DNA of 5,943 nucleotides from Betaproteobacteria bacterium. GTDB taxonomy: Bacteria > Pseudomonadota > Gammaproteobacteria > Burkholderiales > Burkholderiaceae. The notes below the pieces were generated by a model, which ran no database searches, had not been told where the DNA came from, and saw only the letters and a program-made list of their open reading frames with translations. Both the position numbers and the translations under genes were made by a program. Shown here in pieces: positions 1 through 5,390 of the stretch; the stretch's first letter is position 1, and every line of letters begins with the position of its first letter. The stretch covers positions 1-5,943 of the forward strand of contig JAATGO010000243.1 in NCBI GenBank assembly GCA_015654605.1, given 5' to 3'.

Positions 1-287
1 AAATCCTGCTTGAAATCGTATACCCAGTTCTTGTTGTCAGCCCAGCGAGCGGTACCTGCCACAGCGCAATCAATCGTAAATGGCGTAGCAGATTGAGGAT
101 CACCTAGTTTCACTACTGGTTCAGAAAATGTGGCGCGTGCCTGCCGAATCTGGGCAACTTCTCCTTGTGGAACGAAGCTTGTGATTGTCGCAGCGCCTGC
201 ATTACTGGTAGAAAAACCTGTCAGCACCAACAGCATGACTCCCATTTTCCCCAACCCTTTATCACCTACGCGATTACTGTATTTCAT
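1..287 (-). CDS. Alpha-2-macroglobulin family protein, N-terminal fragment (runs off left edge)
   Basis: This gene starts at ATG 287 and continues past position 1, so only 95 codons are visible. Residues 1-14 are polar with several K/R, residues 15-25 (MGVMLLVLTGF) are hydrophobic, and A30-G31-A32 is a good signal peptidase I site. The protein is therefore probably exported to the periplasm. No lipobox cysteine is seen, unlike the lipoprotein YfaS of E. coli. The mature start resembles the first macroglobulin domain of large bacterial alpha-2-macroglobulins as I remember them: FVPQGEVAQIRQARATFSEP, then GDP, PF-I-C, RW-D, and NWVYDF. These proteins are usually well over 1,000 residues and are thought to trap proteases in the periplasm, often with a penicillin-binding protein 1C nearby; none of that lies inside the window. 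An AAGGA ribosome site sits 5 bases before the ATG. A later in-frame ATG (M15, position 245) would shorten the signal peptide. I found no convincing promoter in the 109 bases separating it from the lysR-type gene. Confidence 0.75.
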   Translation of the reverse strand, partial: MKYSNRVGDKGLGKMGVMLLVLTGFSTSNAGAATITSFVPQGEVAQIRQARATFSEPVVKLGDPQSATPFTIDCAVAGTARWADNKNWVYDFKQD

Positions 288-375
288 GTATTTCCTTCTT
301 TACTTTTCTCTATACTCTATGATTACCGCCAACTTCAGTTTCACAACATAAATAGAAATAGTGCATCATTGCAAT

Positions 376-389
376 ATGATACCTATCAT
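376..389. repeat. Short perfect inverted repeat between the LysR gene and the macroglobulin gene
   Basis: The plus strand reads ATGATA-CC-TATCAT, six-base arms around two bases. It begins 8 bases downstream of the LysR stop codon (minus direction) and ends about 90 bases before the macroglobulin start. It is AT-rich and has no following T-run, so it does not look like an intrinsic terminator. It could be an operator for the downstream gene, or chance. It lies in the only gap (288-396) between these two tandem genes. Confidence 0.3.
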
Positions 390-396
390 CACGCCT

Positions 397-1293
397 CTAT
401 TCTGGACGATGCAACTTAGCCTGTAAAAACTCTAGAAAACAACTGATACGCCTGGCTAACTGTGGGTTGCGATAATATACCGCATGGACTTTCTGACGAT
501 AAGTGGTGTGCGAACTCTCTAATATCCTCACCAAACGCCCTGCTGCGACATCGGCATCTGTCATGAAATCAGACAAGAAGGCAATTCCCTGTCCGTGTAA
601 CGCTAGTTGACGCAATGTCTCTCCACTAGAAGCCCGTAATGATAGCTGTGCCGGATAGCGGTCTCCTGCCTCATATTGCAACGGCCACTGATTCAGCGAC
701 TCCGGCTGTGTAAAACCAATTAGCTGATGTTCTGATAAATCCGCTACACTGGATGGCACGCCATACTGTGCCAAATAAGCAGGACTGGCTAACAGTTGCT
801 GACGTGATGACATCAGCAACGTCGCGTGCAGTGTTGAATCTGGCATATTACCGATGCGTATAGCAACATCGATGCGTTGCTCTACCAAGTCAATGAAACG
901 ATCATTTGTTGTCAATTCCAGTTCAATGCCGGGATACGCTGCGCGAAACTCCCCTACATGTGGCACGATGCCATGCAGCATAAATGGTGACGACGAGTCC
1001 ACACGCAACTTCCCAAGCGGCCGCTGATGTCGGCTACGCATCGACTCTTGTGCTGATTCCAGTGCTGCGACAATACCCTTCGCCTGTGCCAGAAATACTT
1101 GCCCCTCTTCTGTCAAATCCATTCGGCGTGTCGTACGCCTTAATAGACTGGCTCCCAGTTTTTGCTCCAGGCGAGTCAAGGTGCGACTTACGCTAGACGT
1201 GTTTTGTGCCAGCATTTCAGCCGCCGTACTCAAGCTACCAGCCTCCACGATGGCAATGAAAATTCGCAATTCATCAGATTGCACAGAATCCAT
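397..1293 (-). CDS. LysR-family transcriptional regulator
   Basis: This is a 298-residue DNA-binding regulator of normal LysR length. A winged helix-turn-helix occupies about residues 7-65: ELRIFIAIVEAGSLSTAAEML leads into the recognition helix around SSVSRTLTRLEQKLG, followed by LLRRTTRRMDLTEEG, the typical end of the domain. A linker helix (about 66-90) precedes the effector-binding domain (about 92-292), which has the usual L-V-SS start and the later GQGIAFLSDF pattern. The SxVSRxLxRLE and LLxRTTRR wording is that of the CrgA-like branch common in proteobacteria. It is divergent from the efflux transporter at 1473, which is its most likely target, and it probably also controls itself. The ATG at 1293 is preceded only by a weak AAAGA 9 bases away. 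An in-frame TAA at 1306-1308 bars any upstream extension. The effector is unknown; family and domain assignment is secure. Confidence 0.95.
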   Translation of the reverse strand: MDSVQSDELRIFIAIVEAGSLSTAAEMLAQNTSSVSRTLTRLEQKLGASLLRRTTRRMDLTEEGQVFLAQAKGIVAALESAQESMRSRHQRPLGKLRVDSSSPFMLHGIVPHVGEFRAAYPGIELELTTNDRFIDLVEQRIDVAIRIGNMPDSTLHATLLMSSRQQLLASPAYLAQYGVPSSVADLSEHQLIGFTQPESLNQWPLQYEAGDRYPAQLSLRASSGETLRQLALHGQGIAFLSDFMTDADVAAGRLVRILESSHTTYRQKVHAVYYRNPQLARRISCFLEFLQAKLHRPE

Positions 1294-1298
1294 ATATT

Positions 1299-1315
1299 TT
1301 TGTCTTTAAAACAAA
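1299..1315. promoter_or_regulatory. Candidate LysR-type operator (T-N11-A dyad)
   Basis: The 17 bases TTTGT-N7-ACAAA are centred on position 1307. All but one of the eight symmetric base pairs match, and the inner T1301-N11-A1313 fits the LysR-family consensus. The site lies 5-22 bases before the lysR-type start codon, downstream of the putative lysR promoter. Binding here would suit autorepression. A second, weaker dyad, TACTG-N18-CAGTA (1414-1418 and 1437-1441), lies nearer the transporter. Assignment rests on form and position only. Confidence 0.4.
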
Positions 1316-1336
1316 TATCTTTTGATTTTACCTGCA

Positions 1337-1364
1337 TTTATCACAAAGAAGTATACCGTCACAA
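1337..1364 (-). promoter_or_regulatory. Candidate promoter for the LysR-type gene
   Basis: On the minus strand, TTGTGA (1364-1359) is separated by 16 bases from GATAAA (1342-1337). Each hexamer matches the sigma-70 consensus at four of six positions, and the -10 is preceded by TG one base away, as in extended -10 promoters. Transcription would start near 1330, leaving a leader of about 35 bases that includes the dyad at 1299-1315. I found no equally good promoter for the divergent transporter; TTTACC (1327) with TATACC (1352) is a weak option with a 19-base spacer. Confidence 0.35.
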
Positions 1365-1472
1365 TACCTCCTTCTCATTCTTCATTTCTTTTAATCTTCC
1401 CTGTTCATCAAGATACTGCTTCTGGCAATCTCAATACAGTAACAGGCAAACATTTTATCGAAAGTCGTCATC

Positions 1473-2642
1473 ATGCCAATTGCCTTATGGGCACTCACAA
1501 TCAGCGCCTTTGCTATCGGAACGACAGAATTTGTCATCATGGGTCTGCTACCGGAGATTGCCGTCAATTTGGGGACGACGCTCTCCTCCGCCGGATTACT
1601 CGTGACCGGTTACGCCTTAGGTGTATTTGTTGGCGCACCGGTCATTACTGCCACAACAGGTCGCTTACCGCGTAAAACATTGCTGGTTAGTCTTATCGTC
1701 ATCTTCATTATCGGCAACCTGACATGCGCCATAGCGCCTAGCTACGCACTACTCATGACAGGCCGAGTAATCGCTTCCCTGGCACATGGCGCATTCTTTG
1801 GTGTTGGTTCGGTCGTCGCCACTGGCCTGGTCAGTAAAGAAAAACAGGCATCGGCCATTGCCATGATGTTTACCGGCCTGACAGTCGCTAACGTGGTAGG
1901 GGTACCTTTTGGCACCTGGTTAGGTCAAGCTTACAGTTGGCGCGCTACCTTCTGGGCAGTTAGCCTGATCGGTGTATTCGCCTTGCTGGCGACAATATTG
2001 CTGGTACCTCGTTCCAACAGCACACAAGAAGCGCACTTTTCAAAAGAACTGCAGGCATTGGCAAGACCTCAGGTATTAATGGGGCTATTGATCACTGTAC
2101 TTGGTTTTGGTGGCGTCTTTACCGCATTTACCTATATCGCACCAATTCTGACGGACATCAGTGGCTTTCCCTCTAGTGCCATATCGCCCATCCTGCTGCT
2201 GTTTGGTCTAGGACTAGTGGCAGGAAATCTGCTGGGAGGAAAATTTGCCGATAAATATCTGATGCCGACGCTGGTGGGAAGTCTGATATTACTCTGTACA
2301 GTACTATTACTATTCTCTTTCACCAGTCACTACCGTGTCGCCGCTGTCATCACTATGGCACTGTTCGGTGCAACAGCATTTGCTACGGTACCTCCGTTAC
2401 AGATGCGTGTTTTGGAAAAAGCAGTCGGCGCGCCCAATCTCTCTTCTTCTGCCAATATTGCTGCCTTCAATTTAGGCAATGCGATAGGAGCATGGCTAGG
2501 AGGTATCACCATTGATCACGGTCCCGGCTTGCATGCTGTTTCTCTTGTTGCTGCATGCATTACCGGTGGTGGCTTGATCGTAGCACTCATCAGTTGGCGC
2601 ATGGATCGCAAGGCAGTGCAACGCATTGCCATGTGTAACTAA
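1473..2642 (+). CDS. Major facilitator superfamily efflux transporter (AraJ/YdhP-like, DHA1 type)
   Basis: This 389-residue protein has about twelve hydrophobic segments, the standard size for a drug:proton antiporter-type inner-membrane pump. The N-terminus closely follows the pattern of E. coli YdhP as remembered: ALTISAFAIGTTEFVIMGLLP with an acidic residue (E19) in helix 1, then GYALGVFVGAP in helix 2. A shortened motif A loop (TGRLPRKT, residues 62-69) joins helices 2 and 3. GRVIASLAHGAFFG (97-110) is the helix-4 region, and VANVVGVPFGTWLGQ (138-152) is the motif C counterpart in helix 5. The central loop (about 180-200) is polar, and GNLLGGKFADKY (251-262) repeats a motif A-like turn in the second half. 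The substrate is unknown; relatives are annotated as sugar or drug exporters. An in-frame stop at 1440-1442 limits the start, and the ribosome site (GAAAG region, about 10 bases upstream) is weak. It is divergent from the LysR-type regulator and convergent with the gene ending at 2682. Confidence 0.93.
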   Translation: MPIALWALTISAFAIGTTEFVIMGLLPEIAVNLGTTLSSAGLLVTGYALGVFVGAPVITATTGRLPRKTLLVSLIVIFIIGNLTCAIAPSYALLMTGRVIASLAHGAFFGVGSVVATGLVSKEKQASAIAMMFTGLTVANVVGVPFGTWLGQAYSWRATFWAVSLIGVFALLATILLVPRSNSTQEAHFSKELQALARPQVLMGLLITVLGFGGVFTAFTYIAPILTDISGFPSSAISPILLLFGLGLVAGNLLGGKFADKYLMPTLVGSLILLCTVLLLFSFTSHYRVAAVITMALFGATAFATVPPLQMRVLEKAVGAPNLSSSANIAAFNLGNAIGAWLGGITIDHGPGLHAVSLVAACITGGGLIVALISWRMDRKAVQRIAMCN

Positions 2643-2681
2643 ACAAGCTCGATATCTGCCTACTGGAACAAATGAGATCAC
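2643..2681. other. Convergent intergenic gap without a clear terminator
   Basis: These 39 bases separate the stop of the transporter from the stop of the MetX-like hydrolase. The only symmetry is a GATATC and a four-base TGAG/CTCA stem (2673-2684) that runs into the hydrolase stop. Neither is followed by a T-run on either strand, so no intrinsic terminator is supported. The two transcripts may end by Rho or overlap. Confidence 0.4.
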
Positions 2682-3698
2682 TCACTTTGCCAGCAATGCA
2701 GATACCTGTTGTTCAATAAATAGGAGATCAGCAACCTGGTGTGTCGGGCTTCCAGCCCGATGTCCCCAAATAGATGGAATTGGTGCAAGAGATGCATCAC
2801 GCAAATGTACCAATTCCAGTTGATTGTCTTCTACTGGGAAGTAAAGATCATGATCGCCAGGCATTAATAGCACCTTGGCACGTATCGCCCGCAACGCCTT
2901 GACAAAGTCACCGTTATACAATGTGTTGGCACTGATATCACCATGCTTCCAGGTCCAGAATTGCGCCAATAAATCTGATGGATCACGACGGGCAAAATTA
3001 CCCTCCCAAAAGGTGATCAAATAATCCTCTAGCGAAGTCGCTCCCAATTCTCGCCATGCCTCTTCCCGATAAAATGCTTGTGACAAAGCCCATCCAGCAT
3101 AGACTCTGCCCATTGCACGAAATCCACGTATCGGCTTTTCTGTAAACACACCATCCTGCCATGCGGGATCGGCAGTCAATGCACTGGCAACACCTTCAAT
3201 AAAAACACGATTGTGTGGTGAGCAGCGTGCGGCACCACAAACGACTGCGATACGCTCCACCATTTCTGGAAATAATGCAGCCCAATGATAGGCTTGCATT
3301 CCTCCCATCGACCAGCCATAGATCAATGCTATTTTTTTGATGCCCCATAACTCTGAGAGCATACGCTTCTGTACATGTACACCATCATACATTGTCACAT
3401 GAGGATAACGGTCGCCAGTATCAGGATAGGGGGTATTGGAAGGCGAACTGGAAAGTCCATTTCCGAACAAATTAGGAATGACAATGAAGTATTTATCAGG
3501 ATCCAATGCCCCGCCAGAACGAATCATGAATTCCGTGTCCATATGCTGTGCGCCATAGGGTGTCGGATAAAGAATGACATTGCTACCATCTTTGTTCAAA
3601 CGACCAAATGTTTTATACGCCAACTTAAGACGACGAAAAGTACGACCAGATTGCAGTACCACATCGCCTGCATCAAAATACTGATAATCAAGACTCAT
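2682..3698 (-). CDS. Alpha/beta hydrolase of the homoserine O-acetyltransferase (MetX-like) superfamily
   Basis: This 338-residue cytoplasmic protein (no signal peptide) has the alpha/beta-hydrolase fold. GWSMGGMQAY (128-137) is the nucleophile elbow, with S130 as nucleophile. D284 in GDHDLYFP (281-288) aligns with the D-x-L-F-P acid of MetX proteins, and H313 in WGHRAGSP is the likely catalytic histidine. The N-terminal LAYKTFGRLN and the NLFGNGLSSSP loop (76-86) resemble MetX. However, the loop lacks the GGC-x-GTTGP hallmark of true homoserine acetyltransferases, and the protein is shorter than the usual 350-380 residues. I therefore read it as a hydrolase or acyltransferase of unknown substrate, not a methionine-biosynthesis enzyme. 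It is the last gene of the unit with the amidase and GMC oxidoreductase, 53 bases after the amidase. A GA-rich ribosome site (GAAGAG) lies about 9 bases before ATG 3698. A related naming in databases would be homoserine acetyltransferase family protein. Confidence 0.85.
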   Translation of the reverse strand: MSLDYQYFDAGDVVLQSGRTFRRLKLAYKTFGRLNKDGSNVILYPTPYGAQHMDTEFMIRSGGALDPDKYFIVIPNLFGNGLSSSPSNTPYPDTGDRYPHVTMYDGVHVQKRMLSELWGIKKIALIYGWSMGGMQAYHWAALFPEMVERIAVVCGAARCSPHNRVFIEGVASALTADPAWQDGVFTEKPIRGFRAMGRVYAGWALSQAFYREEAWRELGATSLEDYLITFWEGNFARRDPSDLLAQFWTWKHGDISANTLYNGDFVKALRAIRAKVLLMPGDHDLYFPVEDNQLELVHLRDASLAPIPSIWGHRAGSPTHQVADLLFIEQQVSALLAK

Positions 3699-3716
3699 CG
3701 TATTGTTCTCTTCTTT

Positions 3717-3744
3717 CTTATATCACTATTGATAGGGCTGTGAA
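3717..3744 (-). promoter_or_regulatory. Candidate internal promoter for the MetX-like hydrolase
   Basis: On the minus strand, TTCACA (3744-3739) and TATAAG (3722-3717) are separated by 16 bases. Each hexamer matches the sigma-70 consensus at five of six positions, the best promoter pair I found in the window. The start would fall near 3710, giving a short leader of roughly a dozen bases before ATG 3698. An inverted repeat, TATCA-CTAT-TGATA (3721-3734), overlaps the -10 and fills much of the spacer, where a repressor could block polymerase. If active, it would let this gene be expressed apart from the amidase. Confidence 0.45.
3721..3734. repeat. Inverted repeat overlapping the candidate -10 element
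   Basis: The plus strand reads TATCA-CTAT-TGATA, with perfect five-base arms. It lies between the amidase stop and the hydrolase start, inside the candidate promoter. The same TATCA/TGATA half-sites occur, turned outward, in the dyad at 376-389. The pentamer is AT-rich, so chance is a real alternative. Confidence 0.3.
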
Positions 3745-3751
3745 TATAGTT

Positions 3752-5185
3752 TTATATCTGCGGTGAACGGGTATGCCAGTCAGTCACGCCCTGATAAGCC
3801 ATCCCCAGTTGATATAGCTGACGCTCCGCATAAGGTCTTCCCATCAACTGGAATCCGCATGGCATGCCATTGTTTGTAAACCCACAAGGAATCGCCAGTG
3901 ATGGTAATCCCAACATATTCGCTGGACGCATCAAGCGTGTTATTTCATCGAGTATCCGCATCATCTTGGGACCACCGGCGACATCTACCTCTGCAATCTG
4001 GGGCACTGGAAATGATAGTGCAGGTGCCAGCAACGCATCGCATTTTGAAAAAACGTCAGAGGCAAACATGCGTAGTGCCTTGCCTTGGTAGAGTTTTGCA
4101 TCAAGATAATCTTGTACTCCCACTCCCAATGCTACCTCAATTCTGCCGCGTGTCTGTGCGGTATAATCATTTGCCTGTTGACGCATTTGGCGGCCATGAA
4201 TGCTGATCACATCGCCCCAGGTAAGTAAAATGCCAGCGGCATTTATGGCGTCAAGATCGGGCATCGGGATAGCCACCACTTCTGCTTGTAAATCACGATA
4301 GGTTTGTATTACCGCAGCAATCCGTTGTGCGATCTCCTCTTCCAGATTCTCATCAAAATACCCCATGGGAATGCCAATACGATATCCCTTGAGAGAAGCT
4401 ACTCTTGGCACCATCGCCGGAGCAATATCGTGTATATCATGCAAATGAACTGATGCCGCATCGCGTGGATCATGACCAGCGATAATAGACAACAACAAGG
4501 CATTGTCTTCTACCGTTCGTGTTAAAGGGCCAATCGTATCCAACGACGCTGACAGTGGCATACAACCTGCACGTGACACCAGACCCATTGTTGTCTTCAT
4601 CCCTACCACACCGCACAAACTGGCTGGCATGCGCACTGATCCTGCGGTATCCGATCCTAATGCTGCGAATACGATGCGCGCTGCTGTCGCGATACCAGAA
4701 CCTGATGAAGAACCACCAGGAATATATGCCGGATTCCATGGATTTTTCGCATCGCCCAGGAATGCATTCTGCCCCGTTGGTCCATATGCAAACTCGGTCA
4801 TATGCAAGCTGCCGATCTGGATTGCACCCGCTGTATCCAGTTTTTCTAACACGGTTGCAGTGGTATTAGCTACCCAATTTTCACGTACTTTGGAACCACA
4901 ATTGGCAATTTTCCCTTTACGGTAAAACATATCCTTATGTGCCAATGGCACACCATGTAAAGGACCGCGCAACACACCACGCGCCAAATCATCATCGCAG
5001 GCTTGCGCCATATGGATAGCATCTTCTTCATCGATACGAGTAAACGCATTGCACTGGGATTGCCATATACGTGCACGTGCAATTGCCGCTTGTGTTAAGG
5101 CGACGGAAGACACCTCTCGCTGTACGATTGCCTTGGCAACTTCAGTCAGGCTCATTGCCAAAAAAGCATCTGTTTCATTAATCAT
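3752..5185 (-). CDS. Amidase signature family hydrolase (GatA/AtzE-like)
   Basis: Amidase-signature enzymes hydrolyse carboxylic amides with a Ser-cisSer-Lys triad. The whole signature is here. Numbering from the upstream ATG at 5194, K87 lies in HKDMFY, the cis-serine S162 in GGSSSGSG (160-167), and the nucleophile S186 in GSDTAGSVRMPAS. The 24-residue spacing of the two serines equals that in malonamidase E2 and FAAH. The C-terminal GLPSLAIPCG and GFQLMGRPYAE motifs (429-456) are also typical. Length (477-480 residues) is normal, with no signal peptide, so it is cytoplasmic. I prefer ATG 5185 (MINETDAF) over ATG 5194, because the ribosome site AGGAAGG (5201-5195) abuts 5194 but lies 9 bases from 5185. 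The gene then overlaps the upstream small gene by 8 bases (stop at 5178). GatA of the tRNA amidotransferase is less likely, since neither gatB nor gatC lies here and the neighbours are catabolic. The substrate is unknown. Confidence 0.93.
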   Translation of the reverse strand: MINETDAFLAMSLTEVAKAIVQREVSSVALTQAAIARARIWQSQCNAFTRIDEEDAIHMAQACDDDLARGVLRGPLHGVPLAHKDMFYRKGKIANCGSKVRENWVANTTATVLEKLDTAGAIQIGSLHMTEFAYGPTGQNAFLGDAKNPWNPAYIPGGSSSGSGIATAARIVFAALGSDTAGSVRMPASLCGVVGMKTTMGLVSRAGCMPLSASLDTIGPLTRTVEDNALLLSIIAGHDPRDAASVHLHDIHDIAPAMVPRVASLKGYRIGIPMGYFDENLEEEIAQRIAAVIQTYRDLQAEVVAIPMPDLDAINAAGILLTWGDVISIHGRQMRQQANDYTAQTRGRIEVALGVGVQDYLDAKLYQGKALRMFASDVFSKCDALLAPALSFPVPQIAEVDVAGGPKMMRILDEITRLMRPANMLGLPSLAIPCGFTNNGMPCGFQLMGRPYAERQLYQLGMAYQGVTDWHTRSPQI

Positions 5186-5390
5186 CACTACCATCCTTCC
5201 TGTGACGTAATTCCTGCAAAGCCACTAGAAGATTACTATCATCATCCAGCGTCAAGGTATCCCGAGCATGTTGAAATGCATCCAGTCGAACACTGACTGC
5301 CGCGACAATCTGTTTTGCACGCTCCTCAGAAATAGAAAAACCGGCACGCTGTGCTGCATGCAATACCTCGACAAACGAGAGAGTATTCAT
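5178..5390 (-). CDS. Small protein, putative GatC/AtzG-like amidase partner subunit
   Basis: This 70-residue protein has no cysteines, no signal peptide and no membrane segment. It appears to be helical: a first helix at about 5-16 (SFVEVLHAAQRAGF), a second at about 20-42 (SEERAKQIVAAVSVRLDAFQHA), a short LTLDDD stretch, and a third helix at about 53-63 (LLVALQELRHR). The order of helix, AGF/L-x-I/L-S-E-ER, longer helix and LxLDxD resembles the N-terminal part of GatC and AtzG (DUF4089-type), small proteins that wrap around amidase-signature enzymes. It lacks an obvious copy of the proline-rich end seen in some of those. Its ATG overlaps the GMC stop in an ATGA, with GGAGG (5405-5401) 10 bases upstream, and its stop overlaps the amidase start. 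It is thus clearly a real translated gene. The partner role is inferred from size, pattern and position; I do not recognise it by sequence identity. Confidence 0.8.
   Translation of the reverse strand: MNTLSFVEVLHAAQRAGFSISEERAKQIVAAVSVRLDAFQHARDTLTLDDDSNLLVALQELRHRKDGSDD
5195..5201 (-). promoter_or_regulatory. Ribosome binding site that decides the amidase start
   Basis: AGGAAGG on the minus strand directly abuts ATG 5194 but is 6 bases from a GTG at 5188 and 9 bases from ATG 5185. The last is a normal spacing. It lies inside the end of the 70-residue gene, so ribosomes finishing that gene (stop 5180-5178) would terminate next to the amidase start, favouring coupled, roughly equal synthesis. 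Confidence 0.6.

Noticed and set aside
130..419. Two short plus-strand frames over the left end
   Set aside because: Both lie antisense to the macroglobulin start and the LysR tail and have no supporting motif or ribosome site.
1162..1605. 147-codon open frame on the plus strand
   Set aside because: It runs through the start of the LysR gene, the control region and the start of the transporter, all of which have clear family motifs. Its translation is rich in S, H and R, typical of a chance frame.
2643..2690. Bidirectional intrinsic terminator between the convergent genes
   Set aside because: The only stem has four base pairs and there is no T-run on either strand.
3375..3743. 122-codon plus-strand frame
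   Set aside because: It is antisense to the MetX-like hydrolase; its hydrophobic end comes from the AT-rich gap.
4503..4925. 140-codon open frame on the plus strand
   Set aside because: It is antisense to the amidase core, whose catalytic motifs are intact. It shows no recognisable domain.
3752..5185. GatA subunit of the tRNA-dependent amidotransferase
   Set aside because: The catalytic signature is shared by the whole family, but there is no gatB and the neighbours are an oxidoreductase and a hydrolase.
5186..5194. Upstream ATG 5194 as the amidase start
   Set aside because: The ribosome site touches this ATG directly, leaving no normal spacing; ATG 5185 is better placed. The difference is only three residues.
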